NCBI RefSeq assembly: GCF_014451325.2
Contig: NZ_JACSCH020000013.1
Span: 186,001 to 250,000, forward strand
Length of the DNA stretch: 64,000 bases
Direction: 5' to 3'
DNA from: Streptomyces sp. CB02980
GTDB taxonomy: Bacteria > Actinomycetota > Actinomycetes > Streptomycetales > Streptomycetaceae
This document shows positions 52,177 to 60,746 of the stretch, piece by piece. The position numbers and the translations under genes are program-made. Numbering within the stretch: the stretch's first letter is position 1; each line of letters opens with the position of its first letter. Under the pieces are notes generated by a model, which was not told the origin of the DNA, did no database searches, and saw nothing but the letters and a program-made list of their open reading frames with translations.

Positions 52177-53064
52177 TTACCTGGCGAAGCCGTAGTCCAG
52201 CAGCTTCTTGACGTCGGTCGCCCGGTTCGCCTCGCTCGGGGAGGCGAGCACCGCGCCGATGACCGTCTTGCTGCCGCGGGTGGCCGCGAAGACGAGGCAG
52301 TACTTGGCCTGCGGACCCGAACCGGTCTTCACACCGATGGCGCCGCTGTAGGTGCTCAGGAGCTTGTTCGTGTTGCTCCACGACATGTACCGGTAACCGC
52401 CGGTCTTCGTGGTCACCTTCTGCTTCGTGGACTTCGTCTTGACCACGGCGCGGAACGTGGAGTTCTTCATCGCACTGCTCGCGAGCTTCGTCAGATCGCG
52501 CGGAGTGGAGTAGTTGCTCCCATTGCTTATTCCGTCGAACGAGTCGAAGTGGGTGTTGCGCATACCGAGGTTCCTGGCCTCGGTGTTCATCTTCCCGATG
52601 AACGACTTGATCCGGGCGGCCCGCGTGGTGCCGGTGCCGAACTTGTCGGCCAGCGCGTAGGCCGCGTCGCAACCCGACGGCAGCATCAGGCCGTAGAGGA
52701 GCTGTCGGACCGTCACCTTGTCGCCGACGATGAGCCGGGCGGACGAGGCGTTCTTGGAGACGATGTAGTCGCTGTACGCCTTCTGGACGGTGACCTTGGC
52801 GTCGAGGTTCAGGCCGCGCTGGGCCAGGACCACCTTCGCGGTCATGATCTTCGTGGTCGAACCGGTCGACCGACGGGTGTCGGCGGCCTTCCCGAACAGC
52901 GTGGTGCCCGTCCCGTTGTTCATGACGAAGCCGCCCTTGGCGGTGATCGACGGGGCGGGCGGCGCGGCGTACGCCTGGCCCGTGAAGAGGCCGCCGGCCA
53001 GTACGGCCGAGGCCGTGATCGTGACGGTCACGGCTCTGCGTACGCCGAGTGTCGAAGTGATCAA
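52177..53064 (-). CDS. D-alanyl-D-alanine carboxypeptidase (S11)
   Basis: A 295-residue exported penicillin-binding protein. Signal peptide about 1-33 (VTVTITASAVLAGGLFTGQA). Catalytic motifs: STTKIM (SxxK), LPSGCDAAYALA (position of SxN, here SGC), and GVKTGSG (KTG). It trims the terminal D-Ala of peptidoglycan. The Cys in place of Asn is notable but occurs in several Streptomyces homologues that I recall. The TTG at 53064 is chosen, with AAGGG about 9 bases upstream. It has no C-terminal membrane anchor, so it may be released. Convergent with the DsbA-like gene. Confidence 0.9.
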   Translation of the reverse strand: MITSTLGVRRAVTVTITASAVLAGGLFTGQAYAAPPAPSITAKGGFVMNNGTGTTLFGKAADTRRSTGSTTKIMTAKVVLAQRGLNLDAKVTVQKAYSDYIVSKNASSARLIVGDKVTVRQLLYGLMLPSGCDAAYALADKFGTGTTRAARIKSFIGKMNTEARNLGMRNTHFDSFDGISNGSNYSTPRDLTKLASSAMKNSTFRAVVKTKSTKQKVTTKTGGYRYMSWSNTNKLLSTYSGAIGVKTGSGPQAKYCLVFAATRGSKTVIGAVLASPSEANRATDVKKLLDYGFAR

Positions 53065-53220
53065 AGTCTTCTGCCCTTGGTAGGAACCGATGTCATCCGG
53101 GCCCGCAATGACCCGGCGCACAGAAGACGCACGAGAGGGGCCGATGGATGCACGGTGCGGGCATGAAGTTGCTCGCATCCGTCGACCGGCCGAATTGTCG
53201 GACTGGTTCCCGGGGAGTTC

Positions 53221-53976
53221 TCAAGCCGAGTGGGCCACGGCGACGCGGGCCGCGTGGGCGGCGTCGTAGCGCTCGAGGAGCAGCCGGGCCAATTCCGGGG
53301 AGGGGCCCAGGACATCCGCCAGGACGTCCGCCTCCGCCGCGCCCGCCGCGATGCGGTCCGGGAGCCGGCCGGGGGCGATGACGTACGGGGCGACGGCCAC
53401 CCGGCGGACGCCCGGCTCGGCCCGCAGGGCCCGGACGGCGTCCTCCGTGCGGGGGACGCCCCCGGCAACCACAGCGGAGGCGAACGCGGGCCGCACGGAG
53501 CACCAACCGGTGCGCCGCAGCTCCCGCGCCGTTTCTGCGATCACCGCGATCGCCTCCGGGTCGGTGGAGCCCGCCGAGGCCAGGACGACCCCGGTCGCGC
53601 TCTTGTCGCCGGGCGTGAGCCCGGCCTCGTACAGCCGCCGCTCCACCGCCGCGACGAGCAGCGGCGAGGGTCCCAGGACCTCCGCCTGGCGCATCCGCAG
53701 GGACGGCGGCGCCTGGCGGAGTACGGCGGGGATGTCGGCCTTCGCGTGGAAGGCCCGGGTCAGCAGCAGCGGCAGCGCCACCACGTCCCGTACGCCGTCG
53801 GCGGCGAGCCGGTCGAGCACCCCCGGCACCGACGGCAGGTTGAAGTCCAGGAACGCCGTCTCCACCCGCAGCCCCGGCCGCAGCGCACCGGCCCGGCGCA
53901 CCAGCGCCTGGACGGTCGCCGCGTGCCGCGGATCGCGGCTGCCGTGGGCGATGACGAGAAGGACCGGTCGGTTCAT
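53221..53976 (-). CDS. Sirohydrochlorin chelatase (CbiX/SirB-type)
   Basis: A 251-residue class II chelatase with two similar halves. The first half opens LLVIAHGSRDPRHAAT (about residues 6-21), where His is metal-binding; FLDFNLPSVPGVLDRLA follows. The second half has VVLASAGSTDPEAIAVIAETA and YVIAPGRLPDRIA. These enzymes insert iron (or cobalt) into sirohydrochlorin. Located at the end of a sulfur operon, it should supply siroheme for the sulfite reductase at 60743. The ATG at 53976 is chosen; a GTG at 53991 that overlaps the preceding stop in GTGA would add five residues and cannot be excluded. Confidence 0.87.
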   Translation of the reverse strand: MNRPVLLVIAHGSRDPRHAATVQALVRRAGALRPGLRVETAFLDFNLPSVPGVLDRLAADGVRDVVALPLLLTRAFHAKADIPAVLRQAPPSLRMRQAEVLGPSPLLVAAVERRLYEAGLTPGDKSATGVVLASAGSTDPEAIAVIAETARELRRTGWCSVRPAFASAVVAGGVPRTEDAVRALRAEPGVRRVAVAPYVIAPGRLPDRIAAGAAEADVLADVLGPSPELARLLLERYDAAHAARVAVAHSA

Positions 53977-53987
53977 GGCGGATCGGC

Positions 53988-54875
53988 TCACTTCACCAGC
54001 AGGCCGCGGCTGCGGAGCACCCAGCGCTCCAGCGGGCTGAAGATCAGCAGGTCGATCGCGATGCCGACGACCAGGATCAGCAGGATCGCCAGGAACACGC
54101 CGGGCAGGTCGATGTTGTTGCGGCCGTTCTCCAGCAACTGGCCCAGGCCCAGGCCCAGATCCGGGGAGGAGGCGATGATCTCGGCGGCCATCAGCGAGCG
54201 CCAGGAGAAGGCCCAGCCCTGCTTCAGACCGGCCAGGTAGCCGGGCAGCGCCGCCGGAAGGGTCACGTGCCAGGTGCCCCGCAGGCCGGTGGCGCCCATG
54301 GTGCGGCCGGCCCGCAGGAACAGCGGCGGGACCTGGTCGACGCCGGAGACCAGACCGTTGGCGATGGACGGGACGGCGCCCAGCAGGATCACCGTGAACA
54401 TCATCGCGTCGTTCAGGCCGAACCAGAGCACGGCCGGCGGCACCCACGCCACCGAGGGCAGCGACTGCAGACCCGACAGGATCGGGCCGATCGCGGCGCG
54501 CACGAACTTCACCCGGGCGACGAGCAGGCCCAGCGGGGTGCCGATGGCGAGGGCCAGCAGGAAGCCGGCCAGGCCCCGGGACACGCTGGTCCAGATGACC
54601 TCGAGCAGCGTGCCCTGCAGCCACATGTCGGTCAGGCCGTCCCACACCGCGGACGGCGCGGGCAGCTTGGTCTCCTCGGTGATCTTCGCGGAGACGAGGA
54701 TCTGCCAGACGGCGAGGACCAGGAGGACGGCGAGGGTGGGCGGGAGGACCTTCTTGAGGAGGACCTCCCGGACCGGGGTGCGGCGGATCTCGACCGCGTC
54801 CAGGGCGTCGAGTCCGGCCTCCAGACCGGCGAGGTCGTCCTTCTTGACCGTCGCGGCGGTGTCAGTGCTGGCCAT
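53988..54875 (-). CDS. ssuC: Sulfonate-type ABC transporter permease
   Basis: A 295-residue permease of the SsuC/TauC/NitT group. An N-terminal region with charged residues is followed by about six helices (VLPPTLAVLLVLAVWQILV at about 43-61; FLLALAIGTPLGLLVARV; LAILLILVVGIAIDLLIF). The cytoplasmic loop RAGRTMGATGLRGTWHVTLPAALPGYLAGLK (in part GATGLRGTWHVTLPAALPGY) is the ATPase-coupling region. It is in the sulfur operon, downstream of ssuA/ssuB, so sulfonate, taurine or other organosulfur is the probable cargo. The start overlaps the 3' end of ssuB by 14 bases. Confidence 0.87.
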   Translation of the reverse strand: MASTDTAATVKKDDLAGLEAGLDALDAVEIRRTPVREVLLKKVLPPTLAVLLVLAVWQILVSAKITEETKLPAPSAVWDGLTDMWLQGTLLEVIWTSVSRGLAGFLLALAIGTPLGLLVARVKFVRAAIGPILSGLQSLPSVAWVPPAVLWFGLNDAMMFTVILLGAVPSIANGLVSGVDQVPPLFLRAGRTMGATGLRGTWHVTLPAALPGYLAGLKQGWAFSWRSLMAAEIIASSPDLGLGLGQLLENGRNNIDLPGVFLAILLILVVGIAIDLLIFSPLERWVLRSRGLLVK

Positions 54876-55656
54876 GGCGGCGGATCTCCCCACGCAGGTG
54901 TTCAGTGATCTCAAGGGACAGCTCGGCCACGTCCGCGTCCTCGATGCGGCGCGGCTGCTCGATGCCCACGGTCCATTCCTTCGCGACCCGGCCGGGGCGC
55001 GAGGAGAGGAGGACCACCCGCTGCGCGAGGCGTACGGCCTCGCGCACGTTGTGGGTGACGAAGAGGACCGAGAGGTTGGTCTCCTCCCAGATACGGGTGA
55101 GCTCGCCGTGCAGCACGTCACGGGTGATGGCGTCCAGGGCCGCGAACGGCTCGTCCATCAGCAGCAGCTGGCTGTCCTGGGCCAGCGCCCGGGCGAGGGC
55201 CACGCGCTGCCGCATGCCGCCGGACAGCTCGTGCACCCGCTTCCCGTACGCGCCGCCGAGCCGGACCAGTTCGAGCAGCCGCTCGGCCTCCGGCCTGCGC
55301 TCGGCCTTGGACACCCCGCGCAGCCGCAGGGCCAGTTCGATGTTCTTGCCCGCGGTCAGCCACGGGAAGAGGGCGTGCTCCTGGAACATCAGGGCCGGCC
55401 GGCCGCCCGGGGTCGCGATGGACCCCTGGGTCGGCCGGTCGAGTCCCGCGACCAGGTTCAGCAGGGTGGACTTGCCGCACCCCGAGGCCCCCAGGATGGT
55501 GACGAACTCGCCGGGCGCGACGTCGAGACTGACGTCGTCCAGGACGAGCTGGGTACCGGCCGGGCCGGAGAAGGACTTCGAGACGTGCTCGATCCGGGCG
55601 GCGTGCGTCTGCTCCGCTACGGTGCCCTCGGCAGCCTTGGCGAACGTCGTGGCCAT
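54862..55656 (-). CDS. ssuB: Sulfonate-type ABC transporter ATPase
   Basis: A 264-residue ABC ATPase. Walker A: LGASGCGKSTLL (about 56-67). Q-loop: MFQEHALFPW. Signature: LSGGMRQRVALARAL (about 143-157). Walker B: LLLMDEPFAALD (about 165-176), then FVTHNVREAVRLAQRV, the His switch. This is the SsuB/TauB/NrtD group. It couples ATP to uptake by the permease at 53988. The ATG at 55656 has GGAGG 8 bases upstream; a GTG at 55665 is unlikely. Confidence 0.93.
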   Translation of the reverse strand: MATTFAKAAEGTVAEQTHAARIEHVSKSFSGPAGTQLVLDDVSLDVAPGEFVTILGASGCGKSTLLNLVAGLDRPTQGSIATPGGRPALMFQEHALFPWLTAGKNIELALRLRGVSKAERRPEAERLLELVRLGGAYGKRVHELSGGMRQRVALARALAQDSQLLLMDEPFAALDAITRDVLHGELTRIWEETNLSVLFVTHNVREAVRLAQRVVLLSSRPGRVAKEWTVGIEQPRRIEDADVAELSLEITEHLRGEIRRHGQH

Positions 55657-55711
55657 GGTCGTCACCTCCTGGGGTTACGGATTCGCGGTCTGTTTCGTCG
55701 GCTCGGCGCGG

Positions 55712-56821
55712 TTACTTGACGCCGAGACCGGCGTCGGAGACCTCGGGCTCGCCTGCGGCCTTCAGCACCTTGTTGAGGAGCTTCAGGTCGTAGATGCCGG
55801 ACAGCTCGGGCTGCTTGATCAGCTGGGCCTTGACCGCCCACTCGGACTGGGTCTTCAGCGTCGCGGCCAGCGGGTCGTTGGTGATCGCGATGCTCGGCCA
55901 CGCCGGGTCGATGACCTTGGCGTCCAGCGCCTTGCCGCCGAGGGACTTCAGCGCCGCGTTGGCGGCCGCCTTCGCCTTGTCCGGGTTGGCGTTGATCCAC
56001 TCGTTGGTCTTCACCGTGCCCGTCAGCACGGCCTCGACCACGTCCGGGTGCTCCGTGAGGAACTTCTGCGACACGATGATGTTCGTGATCACGAACTTCT
56101 TGTCGGGCCACAGGGCGGTCTCGTCGAGGAGGACCTTGCCGCCCTGGGAGACCAGCTTGGAGGCGGTCGGCTCGGGCACCCAGGCGCCGTCGATGGAGCC
56201 GGACTTGAAGGCGTCCGGGGTCACCTTGTTGTCCGTGCGGACGACGGAGACGTCACCCTTGCCGGACTCCGGGTCGACCTTCCAGCCCTTCTCCGCGATC
56301 CAGTTGAGGAGCGCGACGTCCTGCGTGTTCCCCTTCTGAGGGGTGGCGATCCGCTTGCCCTTGAGGTCGTCCAGGGTCTTGATCTTGTCCGGGTTCACGA
56401 CCAGCTTGACGCCGCCGGAGGCAGAGCCGGAGATGATCCGCAGGTTCGTGCCCTTGGACTTGACGTACGCGTTGATGGACGGCGAGGGGCCGATGAAGCC
56501 GATGTCGAGGGAGCCGCCGTTGAGCGCCTCGATCTCGGACGGGCCGGCGTTGAAGGTCTGCGGCTTCAGCGTGGTGCCGCCCAGCTCCTTCTGGATCAGG
56601 CCGTCCTTGACGCCGATCAGCGCGGTCGCGTGGGTGAGGTTGGGGAAGTACCCGAGCCGTACGGTGTCGGCGGAGAGCTTCTTGCCCTCGGCGGCCACCT
56701 TCTTCTCGTCGTTCTTGGCGTCGGAGCCGTAGCCGCAGGAGGCGAGCGCGCCGATCAGCAGCGGCAGGGCGGCAGCGGCGGCGAGGCCGCGGCGCAGGGT
56801 GGTACGGGTGGTGGCAGGCAC
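55712..56821 (-). CDS. ssuA: Aliphatic-sulfonate-type solute-binding lipoprotein
   Basis: A 369-residue exported lipoprotein. Leader ends in LIGALASC (Cys about residue 29), a lipobox. The mature protein is NMT1/SsuA-like: VRLGYFPNLTHATALIGVKD (about 54-73), FNAGPSEIEALNGGSLDIGF (about 90-109), DLKGKRIATPQKGNTQDVAL and IDGAWVPEPTASKLVSQGG. It captures sulfonates or related organosulfur and hands them to ssuC/ssuB. The GTG at 56821 is preferred, with GAGGGG about 10 bases upstream. Between it and cysN lie 203 bases holding short ORFs with Cys codons. Confidence 0.87.
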   Translation of the reverse strand: MPATTRTTLRRGLAAAAALPLLIGALASCGYGSDAKNDEKKVAAEGKKLSADTVRLGYFPNLTHATALIGVKDGLIQKELGGTTLKPQTFNAGPSEIEALNGGSLDIGFIGPSPSINAYVKSKGTNLRIISGSASGGVKLVVNPDKIKTLDDLKGKRIATPQKGNTQDVALLNWIAEKGWKVDPESGKGDVSVVRTDNKVTPDAFKSGSIDGAWVPEPTASKLVSQGGKVLLDETALWPDKKFVITNIIVSQKFLTEHPDVVEAVLTGTVKTNEWINANPDKAKAAANAALKSLGGKALDAKVIDPAWPSIAITNDPLAATLKTQSEWAVKAQLIKQPELSGIYDLKLLNKVLKAAGEPEVSDAGLGVK

Positions 56822-56923
56822 GGGAGGTTTTCCCCTCGATTCAGCGTTTTCGAAGTCTGCGTCTATGTCGTTCGGGGTGGAGCGGGTGGAGCGGGGTCGC
56901 ACCGCGCATGCGGCGCGTCGAGG

Positions 56924-57025
56924 TCAGCACGCACATCGCGCGACGCCTCCCATGCCCGCACCGAGGGCGCCGGAGCCCACCCGGCCGCCTTCCTTCGCGA
57001 AGGTCGCGTAGACGTTCTGGCTCAT
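56924..57025 (-). CDS. Possible 33-residue ORF coupled to cysN
   Basis: An ATG overlapping the cysN stop (TGATG) opens a 33-codon reading frame, MSQNVYATFAKEGG and on to VARCAC. A second 31-codon ORF starts at 56936 and ends at 56841, beginning MCVLTSTRRMRG, in another frame. Both contain Cys codons near one another, and the second ends 19 bases before ssuA. They may be leader peptides or chance. No ribosome site of note. Confidence 0.25.
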   Translation of the reverse strand: MSQNVYATFAKEGGRVGSGALGAGMGGVARCAC

Positions 57026-58368
57026 CAGAAGTCCCATCCTTCCTCGTCCTCGACGACCGCGACGGCCTTGGCGGTGGCGAAGGACTCGCCCGCCATGCCC
57101 GCCGCGAGCGTGGTGCCGTCCGCCGGGTCGATCAGCAGGAACGAACCGGTGCGGCGCGAGTCGGCGTACGCGTCGAGCGCGAGCGGCTCGGCGGTGCGCA
57201 CCACGACCCGGCCGATGTCGTTGGCGACCAGCTGACCCGGGTTCGGGTGCTGCGAGAGGTCGTCCAGGGTCAGCCGCGAGGGGATCTCCTTGACGATCGC
57301 CTTGACCGTGCGGGTGGTGTGCTTCAGCAGCACCCGCTGGCCGACGGCGAGCGCGTGGTCCGCCACGTGGCAGACGGTCGCCTCGATGTCCTGCGTGGTC
57401 GCCGGGGCGTCACCGCTCGGGGCGAACAGGTCGCCGCGCGAGATGTCGATGTCGTCGGCGAGCCGGATGGTGACCGACTGCGGGGCCCAGGCGATGTCCA
57501 CGGCCTCGCCCAGCGCGTCGATCCCGGTGATCGTGGAGGTCTTCCCCGACGGCAGGACGGTGATCTCCTCGCCGACCCGGAAGGCACCGGCCGCGATCTG
57601 ACCGGCGTAACCCCGGTAGTCGGGGTGCTCGGCGGTCTGCGGGCGGATCACGTACTGCACGGGGAAGCGCGCGTGGCAGGCCGTCAGGTCGTGGCTGACC
57701 GGGACGGTCTCCAGGTGCTCCAGGACCGTCGGGCCGCCGTACCAGTCCATGTTCGCGGACGGCTCCACGACGTTGTCGCCGGCCAGCGCGGAGATGGGGA
57801 TCGCGGTGATCTCCGGGACGCCGAGCTCGGAGGCGTACGTCGTGAACTCCTCGGCGATCGCGGCGAAGACGGGCTCCCGGTACTCGACCAGGTCCATCTT
57901 GTTCACGGCCAGGACCACGTGCGGGACGCGGAGCAGCGCGGCGACGGCCGCGTGCCGGCGGGTCTGCTCGACCACACCGTTACGGGCGTCGACGAGGACC
58001 ACGGCGAGCTCGGCGGTGGAGGCGCCGGTCACCATGTTCCGGGTGTACTGCACGTGCCCGGGGGTGTCGGCGAGGATGAAGCGGCGGCGGGGCGTCGCGA
58101 AGTAGCGGTAGGCCACGTCGATGGTGATGCCCTGCTCGCGCTCGGCACGCAGACCGTCGGTGAGGAGCGCCAGGTCGGGGGCCTCCTGGCCGCGGGAGCG
58201 CGAGGCGTGCTCCACGGCCTCCAGCTGGTCGACCAGGACCGACTTGGAGTCGTGGAGGAGCCGGCCCACCAGGGTGGACTTGCCGTCGTCGACGGAGCCG
58301 GCGGTGGCGAAGCGCAGCAGGGTGGTGGCCGCCAGCTGCTCGGTCAGCTGCTCGGTGGACGTGCTCAT
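57025..58368 (-). CDS. cysN: Sulfate adenylyltransferase subunit 1 (GTPase)
   Basis: A 447-residue GTPase regulatory subunit of ATP sulfurylase. GTP motifs: GSVDDGKSTLVGRLLHD (about 24-40), DTPGHVQYTRNMVTG (about 99-113) and NKMDLVEY (about 155-162). Domains 2 and 3 follow (VQYVIRPQTAEHPDYRGYAG; GDLFAPSGDAP). With CysD it makes APS from ATP and sulfate, driven by GTP. No CysC domain is fused, and cysC is a separate gene at 59300. The ATG shares one base with the cysD stop (TAATG). Confidence 0.95.
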   Translation of the reverse strand: MSTSTEQLTEQLAATTLLRFATAGSVDDGKSTLVGRLLHDSKSVLVDQLEAVEHASRSRGQEAPDLALLTDGLRAEREQGITIDVAYRYFATPRRRFILADTPGHVQYTRNMVTGASTAELAVVLVDARNGVVEQTRRHAAVAALLRVPHVVLAVNKMDLVEYREPVFAAIAEEFTTYASELGVPEITAIPISALAGDNVVEPSANMDWYGGPTVLEHLETVPVSHDLTACHARFPVQYVIRPQTAEHPDYRGYAGQIAAGAFRVGEEITVLPSGKTSTITGIDALGEAVDIAWAPQSVTIRLADDIDISRGDLFAPSGDAPATTQDIEATVCHVADHALAVGQRVLLKHTTRTVKAIVKEIPSRLTLDDLSQHPNPGQLVANDIGRVVVRTAEPLALDAYADSRRTGSFLLIDPADGTTLAAGMAGESFATAKAVAVVEDEEGWDF

Positions 58369-59303
58369 TAGAAGTACCCTTCGCGCTTGCGGTCTTCCAT
58401 CGCGGCCTCGGACATCTTGTCGTCGGCGCGGGTCGCGCCCCGCTCGGTGAGCCGGGAGGCGGCGATCTCGGCGATGACGGCGTCCAGTGTGGTGGCGTCG
58501 GAGTCGACGGCGCCGGTGCAGGACATGTCGCCGACGGTGCGGTAGCGGATCAGCCGCGTCTGCGTGGTCTCGGACTCCTTCGGGCCGCCCCAGTCGCCGG
58601 CCGTCAGCCACATGCCGCTGCGGGCGAACACCTCGCGCTCATGGGCGAAGTAGATCTCCGGGAGCTCGATCTTCTCGCGCTGGATGTACTGCCAGACGTC
58701 CAGCTCGGTCCAGTTGGACAGCGGGAAGACGCGGACGTGCTCGCCGGGGGCGTGCCGGCCGTTGTAGAGCTGCCACAGCTCGGGGCGCTGGCGGCGCGGG
58801 TCCCACTGCGAGAACTCGTCGCGCAGCGAGAACACCCGCTCCTTCGCGCGGGCCTTCTCCTCGTCGCGGCGGCCGCCGCCGAAGACGGCGTCGAAGCGGT
58901 GCTGCTGGATCGCCTCGGTGAGCGGGACGGTCTGCAGCGGGTTGCGGGTGCCGTCGGGGCGCTCGCGCAGCTTGCCGGCGTCGATGTACTCCTGCACGGA
59001 GGCGACGTGCAGCCGCAGGCCGTGCTTGGCGACGGTGCGGTCGCGGTACTCCAGGACCTCGGGGAAGTTGTGCCCGGTGTCGACGTGCAGCAGCGTGAAG
59101 GGGATCGCCGCGGGGGCGAAGGCCTTCAGCGCCAGGTGCAGCATGACGATGGAGTCCTTGCCGCCGGAGAAGAGGATCACCGGCCGCTCGAACTCGCCCG
59201 CCACCTCACGGAAGATGTGGACGGCCTCGGACTCCAGGGAGTCGAGGTGCGACAGCGCGAACGGGTTGTCGGTGCTGTCGTGAACGTGGGCGACGGTGGT
59301 CAC
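58368..59303 (-). CDS. cysD: Sulfate adenylyltransferase subunit 2
   Basis: A 311-residue catalytic subunit of ATP sulfurylase, of the PAPS-reductase/PP-loop fold. PP-loop: VILFSGGKDSIVMLHLALKA (about 41-60), then LLHVDTGHNFPEVLEYRDR, VFGGGRRDEEKARAKER and VFPLSNWTELDVWQYI. It makes APS from ATP and sulfate. The GTG at 59303 overlaps the TGA of cysC (GTGA), and its own TAA meets the cysN ATG, so the three are translationally coupled. Confidence 0.96.
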   Translation of the reverse strand: MTTVAHVHDSTDNPFALSHLDSLESEAVHIFREVAGEFERPVILFSGGKDSIVMLHLALKAFAPAAIPFTLLHVDTGHNFPEVLEYRDRTVAKHGLRLHVASVQEYIDAGKLRERPDGTRNPLQTVPLTEAIQQHRFDAVFGGGRRDEEKARAKERVFSLRDEFSQWDPRRQRPELWQLYNGRHAPGEHVRVFPLSNWTELDVWQYIQREKIELPEIYFAHEREVFARSGMWLTAGDWGGPKESETTQTRLIRYRTVGDMSCTGAVDSDATTLDAVIAEIAASRLTERGATRADDKMSEAAMEDRKREGYF

Positions 59304-59866
59304 AGCAGACCCCTCTCGGTGAGCAGCGCGTGGAGCTGCGCCGCGGACTCCTGCACGGTCTGGGTGTGGGACTCGATCCGCAGATCCGGGTTGCGCGGCT
59401 CGTCGTACGGGTCGTCGACACCGGTGAGACCGCTGATCTCGCCCGCGGCCTGCTTGGCGTAGAGACCCTTCACGTCGCGTACGGAGCAGACGTCCACCGG
59501 AGTGGCGACGTGCACCTCGACGTAGGGGGTGCCTTCGGACGCGTGGCGCTTGCGGACCGCCTCGCGGCTGTCCTCGTACGGGGCGATGACGGGGACGAGG
59601 GCCTTCACGCCGTTGGAGGCGAGCAGTTCCGCGACGAACCCGATCCGCTGCACGTTGGTGTGCCGGTCCTCGCGGCTGAAGCCGAGGCCCGCGGAGAGGA
59701 ACTCGCGGATCTCGTCGCCGTCGAGCACCTCGACCCGGTGGCCCTCCTCGCGGAGCCGGCCGGCCAGCTCGTACGCGATGGTGGTCTTGCCGGCGCTCGG
59801 CAGGCCGGTGAGCCAGATGGTGGCACCCGTCACGTGCTTCTCCTGAACTTCCTGAGTGTCCGTCAT
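59300..59866 (-). CDS. cysC: Adenylylsulfate kinase
   Basis: A 188-residue P-loop kinase. Walker A: WLTGLPSAGKTTIAYEL (about 18-34). DGDEIREFLSAGLGFSREDRHTN (in part LDGDEIREFLSAGLGFSRED, about 48-67) is the APS-binding segment. The lid and C-terminal DVKGLYAKQAAGEISGLTGVDDPYE-like region follows (DVKGLYAKQAAGEISGLTGV). It phosphorylates APS to PAPS. The start overlaps the cysH stop (ATGA). Its presence beside a CysH with a full Fe-S motif is notable, because a Fe-S CysH can use APS directly. Confidence 0.94.
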   Translation of the reverse strand: MTDTQEVQEKHVTGATIWLTGLPSAGKTTIAYELAGRLREEGHRVEVLDGDEIREFLSAGLGFSREDRHTNVQRIGFVAELLASNGVKALVPVIAPYEDSREAVRKRHASEGTPYVEVHVATPVDVCSVRDVKGLYAKQAAGEISGLTGVDDPYDEPRNPDLRIESHTQTVQESAAQLHALLTERGLL

Positions 59867-60570
59867 CCGTGCAGCCCGCATTCGGTCTTGCCGCGGCCCG
59901 CCCAGCGTCCGGCGCGGGCGTCCTCGCCCTCCAGGACACGGCGGGTGCAGGGGGCGCAGCCGACGGAGGCGTAACCGTCCATCAGGAGCGGGTTGGTGAG
60001 GACGCCGTGCTCCGTGACGTACGCGTCGACGTCGTCCTGCGTCCAGCGGGCGATGGGGGAGACCTTGACCTTGCGGCGCTTCTCGTCCCAGCCGACGACC
60101 GGGGTGTTCGCCCGGGTCGGGGACTCGTCGCGGCGCAGACCGGTCGCCCACGCGCTGTACCGGGTCAGGCCCTCTTCGAGGGGCTTGACCTTGCGCAGCG
60201 CGCAGCACAGGTCGGGGTCGCGGTCGTGGAGCCTCGGACCGTACTCCGCGTCCTGCTCGGCCACGGTCTGACGCGGGGTCAGGGTGATGACGTGGACGTC
60301 CATGACGGCGTCCACGGCGTCACGGGTGCCGATGGTCTCCTCGAAGTGGTAGCCGGTGTCGAGGAAGACGACGTCCACGCCGGGCCGGACCCGCGAGGCG
60401 AGATGCGCGACGACCGCGTCCTCCATGGAGGAGGTGACGCAGAAGCCCTCACCGAAGGTGTCCACGGCCCAGCGGAGGATCTCCAGCGCGGAGGCGTCCT
60501 CCAGATCACGGCCGGCCTGCTCGGCGAGTGCCTTGAGGTCGGCCGTGGGGGTGTCCTGAGTGAGCGTCAT
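59863..60570 (-). CDS. cysH: Adenylylsulfate/phosphoadenylylsulfate reductase, Fe-S type
   Basis: A 235-residue reductase. DVVFLDTGYHFEETIGTRDA (about 65-84) and the P-loop-like VTSSMEDAVVAHL are the PAPS-reductase fold marks. Cys pairs LCCALRKVKP (about 122) and VGCAPCTRRVL (about 205) fit the 4Fe-4S cluster of bacterial APS reductases, and ECGLHG at the C-terminus is the catalytic Cys. By this pattern it should reduce APS to sulfite with thioredoxin. PAPS use is possible, since cysC is next to it. Start overlaps the preceding zinc-ribbon gene in ATGA. Confidence 0.93.
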   Translation of the reverse strand: MTLTQDTPTADLKALAEQAGRDLEDASALEILRWAVDTFGEGFCVTSSMEDAVVAHLASRVRPGVDVVFLDTGYHFEETIGTRDAVDAVMDVHVITLTPRQTVAEQDAEYGPRLHDRDPDLCCALRKVKPLEEGLTRYSAWATGLRRDESPTRANTPVVGWDEKRRKVKVSPIARWTQDDVDAYVTEHGVLTNPLLMDGYASVGCAPCTRRVLEGEDARAGRWAGRGKTECGLHG

Positions 60571-60746
60571 ATCTCTTTCCCTCCAGGGGTGTTGCCTGAA
60601 GTACCGGGGGCGAGCAGCCCCAGGAACTTCAACTGGAAGGCTCGGCTGCACGCGGCGCATTCCCAGGCGCCGTGACCCTGCTCGTTGGGACGCAGGTCCT
60701 CGTCGCCGCAGTAGGGGCAGTGGAACGGTGCGGCACGCTCGCTCAT
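60567..60746 (-). CDS. Small zinc-ribbon protein in the sulfur operon
   Basis: A 59-residue protein with two CxxC pairs, FHCPYCGDEDLRP (about residues 8-20) and WECAACSRAFQLKFLG (about 28-43), i.e. a rubredoxin-like zinc ribbon. Its ATG overlaps the upstream sulfite reductase stop and its TGA overlaps the cysH ATG, so it is coupled on both sides. This small protein is a fixed neighbour of sulfite reductase in many actinomycetes. Its role is not known; electron transfer or metal delivery are possibilities. Confidence 0.8.
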   Translation of the reverse strand: MSERAAPFHCPYCGDEDLRPNEQGHGAWECAACSRAFQLKFLGLLAPGTSGNTPGGKEI

